Assembly: GCA_009760855.2 (NCBI GenBank)
Contig: WPIO01000095.1
Location: 779,001-843,000 of the forward strand
Length of the DNA: 64,000 nucleotides
Source of the DNA: Cristatella mucedo
Lineage: Eukaryota > Bryozoa > Phylactolaemata > Cristatellidae
Reading direction: 5' to 3'
Shown: piece after piece, positions 43,855 through 56,052 of the stretch
How the letters are laid out: each line of letters opens with the position of its first letter
Position numbering within the stretch: the first letter of the stretch is position 1
The notes under the pieces: model-generated
The model's input: only the letters and a program-made list of their open reading frames with translations
What the model was told of the DNA's origin: nothing
Databases searched by the model: none
Made by a program: the position numbers and the translations under genes

Positions 43855-44343
43855 GTGAGTTCCTGTGTGGAATGCAAAAGTATTGGCAAACTTGTCTCTA
43901 AAAAATTAACGATGCAAACACGTCGAGCTCCTCACGATTCTCGCTCAGGTTCCCCCGCCCCCGACGAACGCCAGATGACCAGGCCCGACATGCAGGCAGA
44001 CTACAGCTATGCATATGCTCACCTCGTTCACAAGCGCCTCCGCGACGAGCGAGGCGATTCGTGCACCTGCACCTTGTTGCAGACTCTACACACCAACAGG
44101 AAGGAGCAGGTGGCTCTTGCGAAGCGTCTCGTTCAGGTGAAGAGCGGTGTGCTGCACGAGCGACTCATCGACCTCCGGCCTGCGACAAACCTCTGTACCG
44201 AAACTCGGTGCACAGACATCGCTGACATTCAGACGAATCGCCGCCATCCTATTGCAACTTGTTTCGAACAGGTTTGTTATGGTGCAGCCAATCTTAGCAG
44301 CGAGATTAATGACCGGCAAGCCTTAATCGATCAACTGAATTAG
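43855..44343 (+). other. Unassigned open frame, 162 codons, upstream of hAT remnant
   Basis: Moderately GC-rich and open from MSSCVECKSIGKLV to NDRQALIDQLN. It is hydrophilic, with scattered Cys (GDSCTCTLL, CTETRCTD). No domain was recognised. It could be an unrelated retro-copy or an exon captured beside the hAT remnant. Confidence 0.25.
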
Positions 44344-44389
44344 TTAGCATACTAAGGGCATTGTTGGGCTCACAAGCTCCCGAGAGAAT

Positions 44390-45130
44390 AGCATACTCGA
44401 CATTGCCTCACCCCTTTTTGAATTGGTCACTAAAATTACTAATGTGGTGGCGGGTTATTGCAAGCGAAAGGAGGAACTGCTCTGTGAGCAGAGGGAGATC
44501 GTGCAGGACCTGATCAATAAGCTGCAGGCTGAGAAAAGCTGTAGCCTGAACAAGAACACTGCCCTATTGAGCCCAGGAGATACGCTGTGGTCGTCATTTT
44601 GCAAGGGTTGCGTTGTTTAATCGAAGCGTTCGCCGAGATCGTTGAAGCCATTAAGCATATCGAAGATAATGGCAGCACGGCTGAGAAGAGAATCAATGCA
44701 GCATGTCTCGCAGACCACATTCTTTCGTTCACCTCATGGAGCACTCACGCAGGATCGCATAGGAGCTATCGCAGGCTGCTTTGCAAAAACAGAACCGGCT
44801 TGAATTAACTCGATCGCACCGTTCAGTCGCTGCCAAAGATTCAAAAGGCAGGCTGCGATGATCTCTCTTCAAAGGTGTAGACTTTCTGTCAGCATCATGA
44901 TATTGAGGTGCCTGACATGACTGCCAACTGTCAATACATCCGACTCGGTCGGCCTTGTCGCAATGAGCACAATAGTTGCAATGCACTTCTTCCGTGCCGA
45001 CTGGTTCTACGCTGCAACTGACAAGATTGTCAGAATTTGATTTGTTTTGACAAGGAGTCGCCATGGAGACGATTCACCTGGTTTCTTGCATCTCCCCTCA
45101 TAGAAATATCTTTGCTATCAATGTGGATAA
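44390..45130 (+). pseudogene. hAT-family transposase remnant (ZMYM/TTF type)
   Basis: Across two or three frames the sequence follows the middle of this family in order: ITNVVAGYCKRKEELL (family: NVVGASCKRKD), SPGDTLWSSF (RPGDTRWGSH), FAEIVEAIKHIEDNG (a VIEVLEYIEDEG-like segment), then LPKIQKAG, HDIEVPDM (HDIDVPNM) and GRP. Frameshifts and stops break it, the key Trp-Gly-Ser is changed, and the C-terminal dimerisation region was not found. The family is common in plants and also present in animals. Confidence 0.6.
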
Positions 45131-46990
45131 GCTTGTAAAGCTTACTATAAAAGTACAGGGTTGATTTTTAAAGACGTCAAACCAATCCTCTTGAGACAGC
45201 AACTTCACAACCTCCGAGGGGAAATAGATTCTGACTCTGAAGTTCGGGAATTTGAATGCTGAAGAATTTCAATACGCCTCTTAATATTGCACCTATGTTG
45301 GCAGAATCCGGTAGAGTCAAATCCGGCTATGACTTACTGTAAAAATGGGTGCGATTGATTCTGACACTGCGAGTGTCAACCACCAAGGCTGTGTTTGACG
45401 CATTAAAACCTGCCAAGGCAAACTTTAGAACGATGGTGGGAGCTGGTGGGTTCGCAGTACCGTGACAGTGTACTACTGCGGAAGTCATCGAGAAAACGTC
45501 AGACCCAAAAATGCATTTAAAGATTAGGGTGGCAATCACGGCCACTAGATCCAGCGTGGCTTCCTTCGATTGGTAATACACTGCCTGCCGCTTTGTCTAT
45601 TTGATATTTGGGGATGCGACTGCTCGCACAAATTCTCATACGTAACAGGTGCTGACTAACAAAACCATGCCATTCTATCGTATGCTGAGAAAGAAACTGC
45701 CACGACGGTGACGAGTGATAGGATATCACATACTTTCAATCTATGACGTTACGGGAGATGTGTCGAATATAAGACTTTCGGTTTTCACTGTGTTTATAGC
45801 TATCGGCAGACCTTGCCTCATCTGAAAATCCTGACTCTGCGATAGGTTGCAGCCTTGACTTTGGGGTTGACAGTAATTAAAACTACCTCATTGCTCGAGT
45901 GTATGCCTACATGCTACAAGTCCACACACGTGGAAAAGAGGTTATCAGCGAGCTGCATGTGTATACTGTGCTCTTGACTGACCCCGGGAAAGACCGTCTT
46001 GTTCCATGGTTAAAAAACGAACCATGTTCTAGGCGAAATTACTAAATTGTTCATCTTTTTTTTCAATCAAATGAAGCTGCATTGTATTTTCGCACATTGC
46101 CATAGAATTTTCTTTCTTTTACAAGAAGCGAAGCAATGACAAGCAATACCGCGACAGCAATATCAGTACTAATCCAAAAATGACCTGCGCTAGTAACAGC
46201 CCAGCATGGTCATTACTTCGATTCAGAAGGCTGGAAAAATAACTCTGTACACTGACCAGTCTCCGAGGTAGTAGTCAGGAGTAACCACAACTTTACAGTG
46301 AATGGAGACACTAGCCAACTGGCTAAATTGAATCGCTACAATAGAACTTATTTACATTTTCTGGCGTGACCACCAAAGCCCAAACATGAGGCTAAGCAAT
46401 ATATGACTCAACAGCTGGATAGGTTGGAAAGAACGTCATGGGAAGCAAGTCACGGAAAGCAAGCCGATATGAGAAATGGCATGTGCATAAACTCGGTAAG
46501 CCTCGAAGGTAGGGGATGTTCTGACCCAAGTCGGGAGCCTTAGCTCCCTTGGTGGCTTCATGATCAGTAGATCAAGGGAAATGTGGTTTTTGGTTTACTG
46601 GGTACTGCCCTGGCGGCTGTGGCCTTCGTTAGCCAGATTTATGAACTGGCTTCCGCTATGCCAAACACCAATAACATCGATGGGCTGATGGAGGCCCCAT
46701 CTTTTTGGCGATTGAGCTGACCAAGATGGAGAGGCATGTTCTGATGGTAGTGGTTTTGGATAGGGGCTCAGGCCATCGACCAGTTCGGTTCGCTATCGGG
46801 GGCACGGCTTGGGTTCTATGTTAATTCAGCGAGCTATTTACCACTGCTATGCGAAAATAGACCCTTTATAATGAACACTATTTTGCTGGCCATCACCAGG
46901 CTTAGGTGGCAAAATATGCCTTCAAACAAGACGCAAACCACACACTCGACTTGCTGCTTGGCTGGAAATACCACTACCGCTATGAGGAAA

Positions 46991-47060
46991 GATTACTCAA
47001 GGTCATGCTTGCAACCTAAAGTCAAGATTACTCAAGGTCATGCTTGCAACCTAAAGTCAA
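46991..47060. repeat. 35 bp tandem duplication
   Basis: GATTACTCAAGGTCATGCTT and the 15 bases after it are repeated exactly, followed by a partial third unit. Confidence 0.85.
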
Positions 47061-47282
47061 GATTACAACCTAAGACACAACCACCAAGGGTTCTACCTGT
47101 AAACGACATTTACAATTTTGGGAAGACAACCGTAAAAAAGGTGATTCATTTCGACTTTTTTAAGTTTTGCGTTAGGTAAATATTTTGTTCCTTTACCTTG
47201 CACACCGTCTAAATCATCAATCGCCATCTCAATGACTTGTTTTTACAATTGACAGTCTATAACAAAGTTATTTTTCTTTTTG

Positions 47283-47405
47283 TCGCCTCTACACACGGGT
47301 TCAAGACCTGCAGTACGCAACGCGTATTGCCTACTGCAATCGGTGGTGATAGCCGTTAAGGCTCTTACGCCGCTATATACATGAGGCTGTAAAATCAGAT
47401 AGCAT
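47283..47405 (+). mobile_element. tRNA-derived SINE, family B, 5' truncated
   Basis: It begins just before a B-box-like GGGTTCAAGACC and runs through the family B tail (TAAGGCTCTTACGCCGCTAT, then AAATCAGA). Confidence 0.6.
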
Positions 47406-47654
47406 TTACTTTACGAGCACATACACTCAAGCATGTACACACAAACCGACATAAGCTCAACTACATGCATGGAGACATATAATAACACTTACATGCATGC
47501 ACAAAAAATATGCATGCACACGAAAATACACAAATATATATGTGCCTACCTCAAACCATGAAAACTCATCGTCAAACACGTGCAATGCGCATGTATGAAA
47601 CCACATCTATTTATAACGATGCTGAGACACATGCTCACACATCCACCCATGGGC

Positions 47655-47690
47655 GCGCGCACACACACACACACACACACACGCACGCGC
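47655..47690. repeat. (CA)n microsatellite
   Basis: A CA run flanked by CGCGCG-rich bases. Confidence 0.85.
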
Positions 47691-48029
47691 GCGCTCGTGC
47701 GCATTTAAACACTCACATATAACTCGTCCAGACACATACGTAAACAGTATACATGTACCCATTTGCCCATACATGGGGGACATTGGATCGCCTTTCTCAG
47801 GTACAAAGGACACTAAGATGCAGCTTTTATAGCTAAGTCTCAGCTCTGTGCAATTGATGCTAAATTCGCCATCGTTTCAAAATATCCCCGGCACAGAATT
47901 TTGATCTGGATGCAGTCTATAGTATGGAGAGAATGTGAAAAACAACCTTTTACTTGCCACGGGTGGGAGTGCCAGTCACCAATTACACTTGATGGCTTGG
48001 GAGTGATTGTTTAATGTCATCCTCAGGTA

Positions 48030-50124
48030 CAGTAGTCTCCCGTTTAAGTACGGAACTTGAACCTGCGAAGTTTGTGCGTACTTAGCCGGTAGGTAAATAC
48101 TTTTTGGTATGCCGCGAACTTTCCGGAGCTTTTTTCGCGAACTTTTCCGCGCTTGCCTCTACCGGGAAGTGCGGTGTGTATTGTGACGCGCACTCACGAT
48201 CTGCTGGATTCATTCAACATCTGTGTCTTGTTTGTTGTTGACTTGCCTCACGTTTCCCTGTTTCCGCTTTGCGTTTGTCCTTTGATTTACTTGTCTCGAT
48301 CCTTAAACCTTTCCCGTTCCTTACAGCTCCGATTTTGCTACGATGTCAAAGAATCCAAATGGCAAGCGCCTCAATGAGTCTCATCGCTGCGAAATCATCT
48401 CGAAGCGAAGCAAAGCGTCTGCTCCCAGTAAGAGGGTCATAGCGCGGGAGTATGACATTAGTGAGGACACCATCCGAAAGATTTGGGAGAACCGTGAAGC
48501 GATCCAAGAACGATCTGCCCTGAGACTGAGTGGGCTAAAGAGAGGACTTTTCGAGCGTCGGTTGGACGATTTAGGGAGCTCGAGGACGTGATTTTTGTCT
48601 GGATTGACAGCATGCGTCGTGCCAGACTTTCTGTACCACCATTTCTCGATATAGCCAAAGCGAAAAGCATTGCTTCCAGCCTCTCAATTACGAAATAAGA
48701 TTTTAAGGCATCTTGGCAATGGTTAATTCGATTCAGAGTTCGGCGTGGATTGCAGAAGATTATCCTTCATGGAGAGGAAGCAGAAGTCTGCAAGAACGAT
48801 CCGGTATTGTTTGCTGCTTTAGAAAACCGTTATGCGATTATCGCAGAATATGACCCTGAAAGTGTCTAAAACATGGACGAGACCGTTTTGTTTTTTTTTT
48901 TGATTGCTTCCAAGATATAGTCTTCTTATGCCAGACGACGATATTTCAACCATTAGAGGCAGAAAGAAGTCGAAAGATCGAGTTTCTCTGATTGTTTTCG
49001 CTAACGAAACCGGAACTCACAAAATTCCTTGCGCTTTGATCGGGAAACCCAAAGAATCAGCTTGTATTAAGGACCAACATTGGCCAGCTCCGTATTTCAA
49101 TCAAGCGAAAGCTTGGATGAATGCAGGAACTTGTTGGAAGTGGCTTAATGAGGTGTTTTTTCCAGAAGCGAACAAACGAACAGGACGTCGCGTTCTACTG
49201 CTGGTGGACAACGCTCCGGGACATTTTGAAGCCTTCGAACACGAAAAGATTCGAATTGTTTTCTTTCCCCCTAATTGTACAAGCTGGAAACAGCCTTGTG
49301 ATACGGGAATAATTGCAGCTCTGAAAAAACTATACAAATATTTGTATCTCAAAGATGTTCTTGACTTTTACGAACTTGACGGAGACGAAAAGTCGAATGA
49401 AAGATCAGGGACGAAGATTTCGACGAGGTGCTGCAGGGGTCTTTTACGGGAACCCAGCGAACCAGCTTGATGCTGCAAGTTATGTAAAAGAAGCCTGGGA
49501 TTCTGTTCCACCAAGCTTGATCCAAAATGCCTTCGTCGAGGCCAAACTAATGACTTTGGAACCAAAACTGGAGGCTGATAGCAATGTTGAAGATGTGGCA
49601 CCGAAGTTTCGAAGGCCATCGAAACATTTAATTTAATCTATCGCTTCATCGGAACTGGGAGATTTCGTTCACGTTGATGACGAGAACAACGAAGAATATG
49701 TTGCTGCGGTATTTGAAGATGTTGACTAGCTTTTGGATTCGATGAAGATTGTTGAAAGTGTGATGGATGATGATGACGTTAATGCTCAAGAGCTCAGTGC
49801 CGGCTTAGGAAGTGGAGTCGTATTTCAAGGGTTCGAATCCCTTTATAAGCAGGTTCTTGACATCAAGGATCAGCTGCTCTGCTCTGAAGTTCAAATTGAA
49901 GCTGATGACGCATTCAACGATCTTAAGAAATCGTTTGAATCATTTCAGAGCAAGATCCGAGCGGTCTCCCTCAAAGCCAAACGCAAGAAACTTCAAAACC
50001 TGCACCAAATGACAATTCATGACATGTTTAACTAATAAATCGTGAACCCAGAACTTTAGGGAAAAATGCATACCTAACCGGGATGCGTACTTAAACGGGT
50101 GCATACTTAAGCGGGAGGCTACTG
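48030..50124 (+). mobile_element. pogo/Tigger-like DNA transposon
   Basis: 2,095 bp bounded by inverted repeats: the left end starts CAGTAGTCTCCCGTTTAAGT and the right end, read inward, starts CAGTAGCCTCCCGCTTAAGT. A TA dinucleotide flanks each end (48028-48029 and 50125-50126), as expected for Tc1/mariner-type insertion. Related sub-repeats (GTACTTA, AACGGG) recur just inside both ends. It encloses one transposase pseudogene. Confidence 0.92.
48343..50035 (+). pseudogene. pogo/Tigger (CENP-B/JERKY-type) transposase, frameshifted
   Basis: The start MSKNPNGKRLNESHRCEII opens a CENP-B-type helix-turn-helix (REYDISEDTIRKIWENR). After a frame change near 48580, the first catalytic Asp sits in NMDET near 48873. 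A poly-T tract at 48891-48901 breaks the frame again. The next frame (48904-49360) holds the second Asp in LLLVDNAPGHFEAF and the third in CDTGIIAALKKLYKYL, giving a DDD triad typical of pogo. C-terminal frames run to 50035. The element cannot make its own transposase as it stands. Confidence 0.85.
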
Positions 50125-50129
50125 TAACA

Positions 50130-51040
50130 GTTTCACTCTTGCTAATTTACTAATTTGCAACTAACCACCGCTTTAGCAGAGCGTCGGCAGGTGAGTACAG
50201 CTGGAGCCAAATACCTGACTTATTAAGTCATAGGGGGAGGTCAGTAGTGACTGTTTCCGGGGTCTTTAAAATGTCTTCTTGTTGCATCTTGCCAGAGGGA
50301 AAGACTCATAGCTGCTATCCTGAGAAATAACGAGGAGCAAGGCATTCTTTCACAAAAGTGATGAGAATAGCCAGTCAACGGTGAGATCCCAAAAACTATA
50401 TGCTCTGCGAACGCAAGGTTCCTGTATGTATATCGCGACCATGCTGATATAGATATAAAGCTGTCGAATTTAGAAATTAAGAATAGTTAACGCCTTGTAG
50501 GAAATGGGGACCTGCTGGGCGGTGGTGATTGTCGTAAGGACAGAGGAAGCTCCTCTGTTCTCGCGATCTGTTAAGCTTGTTCGTTCGTCCTTGATCGGTT
50601 GAGCAGATGGTCACGAAAATTCCGGCTTCCATTCTGACAAAACCGAAGACCGTCTATCAAGTCAGTTACCGGAAACAGTAGACCCACCATTCTGGCTGCG
50701 ATGATAAGATACACACATCTCCTCTCAGTGGGAAAGTCATGGGGAATCATCGTAGGATACACGGACTGTCTCTTCCATCTCAAAAGAAAACATTAAATTA
50801 ATACGAAACTGAGCTCAGAGCGTGGGTGATTGAACAGAAGCTGCACTGGTGCCATACTTTCTTGGGTTAATAAACATATATGGGATGAAAGAATCCGCCT
50901 TTTCACACCACTTTGCCTGATCTAACCTAGACAAAATCATGGAGCAGTTGGTGGTAATTGGAAGCTAGGAGTTCAGCGAGGAATCATCTTGTCATTGACC
51001 CTATTGTTCGAACCGTCTCCTCCTCAGCTCCAACACTATA
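50130..51040. other. No feature recognised
   Basis: Mixed-composition sequence with short frames only. Confidence 0.4.
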
Positions 51041-51044
51041 GTCC

Positions 51045-51115
51045 ACACTAATAATAATGCATCTACACAGCGCCCTCACAGAACTTTTATCTTTTTCTGG
51101 TTTAGCTTTACATCG
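51045..51115 (-). mobile_element. LINE tail fragment
   Basis: An AAT-like tail and CAGCGCCCTCACAGAACTTT, the reverse complement of the family tail. Confidence 0.55.
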
Positions 51116-51499
51116 ACATTGCAATTTTTTGTTTCACACGATTTATGTTTTAGCCACCGAGACCTCGAAATATTGGTCAATTGTACAGTAAGATCTGCCA
51201 CATTATCAACATGAACGAAGAAAACATTGCCAAGTAAGAAAGGACCCAAATTTGAGAAACTCTTATTTATCGGCTTATTGGCAAACTGTGAAAATTTAGG
51301 GGTCGATCATACTCACCAATGTATGCACGCCCAGCAATTGCTAGAAATGTAAGAGGATTTTGGATGATACTTTAGTTTCTCACGCACTTAACTATGGTCC
51401 CGTGTAATAGCCCAGCAGATTAACACTTATCTGTTAATGCTCAGATGCGCTAGCTTGAGGCATTCAAAAAACCTGTGTTTTACCGATGCGAGGGTGATT

Positions 51500-51680
51500 T
51501 TAGAAATACCTGGTGTAGTCCGAGCTTACTGGGGAGAAAAGAAAAGCTCTGCCGGAGAACTTTCGCACTTCCAGAAGTATCTGTCAGCTTCCGCCTGGCA
51601 TGGGCACTATTTTCAAGACAATCCTGGAAGTCGGAGTCGTTCTGCGATATAGGGAGGTCGCTTTCACTGTGAAGGTATGT
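51500..51680 (+). pseudogene. Exon-like segment, copy 1 (broken)
   Basis: About 65% DNA-similar by eye to 51975-52160. In one frame it reads AGELSHFQKYLSASAWHGHY; in another SWKSESFCDIGRSL. Both frames are needed to follow copy 2, so this copy has a frame disruption. It ends TGTGAAG|GTATGT, a good donor. The protein is unknown. Confidence 0.35.
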
Positions 51681-51974
51681 ACTCCAAAGATTGGTGTGAG
51701 CACGATCGTCTGGAGGGCTGGAACGGATCAACGCGATGGTGCAACTGTCATTTGCATACAAGTGAAAGCCCAGATTGTGCTTGGTCTTCCAACAAAAAAC
51801 TCATTCTGGAACATTGTGCCCATTATTTCTTTGCATGATATTAAGTATTTTGGCTTTTTCGCTGTGTGCACTTAACAGCCGCTTTGTCTCGTACGGCTTT
51901 GCATACTTAGCAACGACGATACTTGCCCGTTGCTCCAGTTCCTGTGGCAGCGCTCTCTCGTTTTACCCGCCGGG

Positions 51975-52205
51975 CAGGCTCGGCTGAAGATGAATTATGC
52001 CAAACCGAGTCCCGAGGAAAGAGCCGTGCTGAAGGAGCAACTTTCGCTCTTCAAGTGGCAGCCATTCGCTGCCGACTGGCACGGGTACTTTTTTTCGAGA
52101 GCACGCTTGAAGTCAGACACGATCTGCGACCGAAACGGCAACTTCAACTGTGAAGGCAGGCAGGCCGAATACCGCTGCCAGTACCTTCGTCATATTAGCC
52201 CGTAG
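51975..52205 (+). CDS. Exon-like segment, copy 2 (open), unknown protein
   Basis: An open frame reading MNYAKPSPEERAVLKEQL, then FAADWHGYFFSRARLKSD and CDRNGNFNCEG, ending at a TAG after RHISP. Possible acceptors (GTGGCAG, CGGGCAG) lie just upstream. Shared features with copy 1 are a WHG-aromatic motif and a terminal C-rich block before GAAGG. I recognise no family and cannot tell whether it is a real exon, a single-exon gene or a remnant. Confidence 0.3.
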   Translation, partial: QARLKMNYAKPSPEERAVLKEQLSLFKWQPFAADWHGYFFSRARLKSDTICDRNGNFNCEGRQAEYRCQYLRHISP

Positions 52206-52209
52206 CCGT

Positions 52210-53760
52210 GCAAGGAGGACAGGTGGATGTTCGGCACCTGGAAGGGATTTAGATCCCCCAGTGCATGAGCGACACGGTGGCAACGTTCGCAGCTTCCATC
52301 CGGTGCTATGCTAACCCGTGCGGCCGGTGGAAGCGACGGTGGCTGGCTGCCCACCGGCTAGCACTTCATGTCCATCTGGAGCCTTCCGACTCCTCAGCCG
52401 TGGCAAGACTGCCGAACGGTACGATCGAATTAGTGAATCGACGTGCCGCTTCAGCTAGGTAGCAGTTGTTCGTCTAGGGGTAGAGAAGGCCCGTGATGTC
52501 AGGCTGCGGCACTCGGTTTGAGTAATGCGGTATCACTAGTATCAATTTTGCAGATTGTGAGCTAGAAGGCCACGATCTCGGTTAATTAGCTATTGCTGCT
52601 TTTCATTCGCCGGGGATGGGAGGGAAGTGTGGATTGAGTAGTAGGGATGAGGGTGGGGTTGTGCTAGCTTGATCTCTTCACATGGAAGAAACGGTCACCG
52701 AAGAAGTCTCGGCAGACCATACAAGTAATGCCGAATGCAGCGACCGATGCTTCCAAACCCATAAACTGGGATTGCTTCTACATCTACAGTTCACGAAGTC
52801 CAACCTGAGGCTTATACACGTTGTCTGCCATGATAAAAGGCAGCACAATAAAAAATGTAGCATGAACAAGGCGTATGCATGATTCCTTAGAGCACACATT
52901 AGAGCACGCAGCAGACGGAACTTGGGGCGTCGGAATCTTCTTTCGTAAATATATACATGGTGTGAAGTTTTCAGCCCAATAAAAGTGCCTGAATCCTATT
53001 TTCGTATCCTTGAGCGCCATCACAACCATCTCACCGTGTCATTGTGTGGGGGCCACTGAAATTGGGCAACGCAACAGAATTCGAGCGGGATGAAGTATAA
53101 ATTCTAAAAGGAAACGTGTAGCAGTCTCTCAGAGACAACTATTGCTGTAAAGCAACCTTGCCCTTACGCTATGCCGTTTGAACATAAATATAGGTTATTT
53201 CCACTACGAGTGATTGTTGCTACTTCTCCAGGTAACATTTCACGAACCTGCACCAAAGTTGGCCTGAATGCCAAGATTACGTGTTCGTTCTGTCTTGCGA
53301 ACAGCAAAGCAAGTGCACGAATCATTAGGCGATCCATCAGCGTCTCTGGCACGTCCCTAGCTACGTCGTTATAGCTGCGTCTACATGGTAGACTATCTTC
53401 CTAAATCAGTACTTTTGGTTTTGGGCTATTGCGTTACCATATTTTTGGGGAAAAGCCAAGTCGGCAGACTTTCATGAAAGAGAATATATTTCTACTGTTT
53501 GGCTCCCTGCTGGTCCAGCCGACCAATCAATAGCCCGGGCCGCGTTAGATGTAGGAACTTCATCCTCAATTGCACAGTCTTTTGAGATGAGCGCTAAGTA
53601 ATTAAGAAGCTGATGAACACGCTTTTGAATTGGTCGTGCTCATAGATTTCGATAGCTCTCGCGACCGAGTCGAATGCTGAAGTGAGGACTGTGACTGGAA
53701 GCAACGCTTAGGCATGGTCTATATGGGTCAGCGTGTAGAGCTGAGGCGTGGTGGCGTGTT
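52210..53760. other. No gene recognised
   Basis: 52210-52460 is GC-rich, without a convincing frame. The rest is mixed-composition with short frames only. Confidence 0.4.
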
Positions 53761-53772
53761 CCACTTGCAAAG

Positions 53773-54012
53773 ACAGTCACATTTCTTATTTCGCTAGAAG
53801 TAATGTCGTAACAGTTTGTTTTGTACATAGCCTATATTCGAGTTCCTGTATATATCGCATTTGCTGTATGTGATGTGCTACATCCTGTGTATTCACTTGC
53901 AAAGACAGTCGCATTTCGTAATGTTGTAACAGTTTGCTTTGTACATAGCCTACATTCGAGTTCCTGTATATATCGCATTTGCTGTATGTGATGTGCTACA
54001 TCCTGTATATAC
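53773..54012. repeat. About 110-125 bp direct duplication
   Basis: Two near-identical units beginning AGACAGTC and containing GTACATAGCCTA and ATCGCATTTGCTGTATGTGA. A third partial copy (TGTATGTGATGTGCTACATC) appears near 54820, about 0.8 kb away. Confidence 0.8.
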
Positions 54013-54223
54013 CTCATGAGTCTAAAGGGCAATCCAAATGGAACAGTTGGTGTATGCTTTCACAACAAGTTTATCTCAGGATCATGATTTATGGATGTCT
54101 GCATCACGAGATCAGCACGAGCAAGCAGAAGCTACCACGTGATTTGACAATGCCATCACTTCACGAGAAGGTTGCAATAGCCATAGCCGTGGGTCAGACA
54201 GCCACTGCCCAAGTCACTCTGAG

Positions 54224-54586
54224 GTGACTCTTGCTAAACGTGCAGCGAAGAGGCCAAAATCGAGGATAAATCCAGAAATTGTCAGCCAAGCAAGGGCTGT
54301 CCTGAGTCAAGTCTCGCCATCAGGCACAGCTGATTGTACTCAACGTTCTACAGATGAGACACCAGCGACAACAGCGACGCTGTTGTGGCAGCTGATGATT
54401 TCTGCTCCAGATGAGTGCACAGACTTTGGCAGAGATCCAGCCAGATACTTGACACGATTGTCACCGAGTGAACGGCTTCTCGCGAAGCTCGAATTTCAAA
54501 AGCGTTGTACAAGGTGCATGGGCCCTGCAGCTGTGATTGATGTCCCCCCCCCCCATTGTCGAGTTCACAATGCCGGAGTCCCATAG
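54224..54586 (+). other. Unassigned open frame, 120 codons, BESS-like end
   Basis: Open from MTLAKRAAKRPKSRINPEIV to HCRVHNAGVP. The segment RYLTRLSPSERLLAKLEFQ is faintly like the BESS motif found after MADF domains, including those of Harbinger-associated proteins. It lies between duplicated repeats and a possible Harbinger scrap. Confidence 0.2.
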
Positions 54587-54861
54587 TCCGGCAGAGCTGT
54601 CCGGTGACGAGCATCCAATTAATGGTTAATTTCTTCTATCGCCTGCTATTGACTCGATCTATGACTGATTCTTGCCAATGCAATGACCCCAAGTATTAAA
54701 TTAGCACTGTATTCAACTTGGACTGTCTGAGCTCTTTTAGGAGAATTATTGCTGCATTCACTGCTAAAGGGTGGGTGCATGCAGTGCCAGCAGGCGAGTC
54801 GGAGCTCGCAAGGGAATACCTGTATGTGATGTGCTACATCCTGTATTATAAGTAGGGAGCT

Positions 54862-55270
54862 GTGCGGGTCACGAGAACTTCAAATAATTTGTTCAGCAGC
54901 CAATGGCGTAGCAACAATATAAGTGTGAATCACTCGCATTCTGTTTGCCAGGACGCCAAATGCATGTTCAACAACTTGCTTAGCAAGACTCAAGCGATAG
55001 TTATAGACCGTCTGCTCGTGAGTGAGCCCCCTTTTTCCGTGGCTTCATTAGGTATTCCTATCGAGGAAATGCCCCATCAACCATTACAAAAGGTATAAGG
55101 ATACAAATTACCGGCAGAGGTCTAAGAGCCGCTGTGTTAAGGCTTCTATTTTCCATTAACCTCGGCTGCTGTAAATTCTGGAACACTGCCGTCACTAATA
55201 CGGCCATTACAGCCAACATCGCGTACAAAAAACGACATTGTCGACCAATGCCATCAGAACAATGCTAAAC
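54862..55270 (+). pseudogene. Possible Harbinger-type transposase scrap
   Basis: ISVNHSHSVCQDAKCMFNNL has the spacing of the Harbinger/HARBI1 segment SINVQ.VCD....F.N. Later frames are too broken to confirm a second catalytic Asp. The call rests on one segment. Confidence 0.25.
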
Positions 55271-56052
55271 GTCTGTTAGTGGTTGCAGGGGAATGAACCG
55301 CTGCCTGTGGGCATTTGCAATCCAACACGGTTGCAATTGGGAATTCGTTCGTATTATCCTGCCTCCCACATTAGAGCTCGGGGTTCGGGCAGGATTAAGC
55401 CGGCCGTCTAATCTGTCGAGCGAGTGCTCTAACTAGGAGGAAAATCGGCATCGGTCAAGAGAAAAGTCTGCCGTTTACACGATCAATTTTCAGTATGGTT
55501 TTACCATCGTTTGTCGGTGGGTCTTATCGCCTATGTTATCACTTCCAGTAAACCACAGTTTCAGGACAGGAAACCAATCCCGACGGTGCAGTCTAACTTC
55601 GATGGGGAAACCTCTGGAAACACAGACCAGCCGACCAATCAGACGTGTGCCGCCGAGAGCCCACTTTCATTGGGTGATACCGGCAGACGACAACACAACA
55701 GCATTGATTGGGCCTTATCAGACGAGTCCTGGTCTATCGTAAATGGTGAGTGAAGAATACCGGACTGTTTTAATGATGAAGAGGACGTTAAGAGATATAG
55801 CCGTTAGGCAGAGCCTGACCCGGGAGCGTGCCCAGCCGCCGTATGTTAAATAAAGCTAGACCAAAAAATATTGGAATTCTCCTGCACTTCCTTCTAATAA
55901 TCGAGTGAATGAGCTCGCGTGTATGCCAAAAACACGACCTCACAAGTTAGACTGCTGTACAGACGATCCATTTCCCAGTTGCTGGGGACCGCTAAAAACG
56001 AACTCCGTTACAGGTCACTGCATCTGATTTGCTAACTCTGTCGGTCAAAATC

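Larger units (their letters stand above)
45140..48025. other. Mostly featureless stretch
   Basis: No gene recognised. It holds a tiny LINE scrap near 46500 (GGGGATGTTCTGACCCAAGT), a duplicated 35 bp unit, a SINE B copy and a CA microsatellite, listed separately. Confidence 0.4.
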
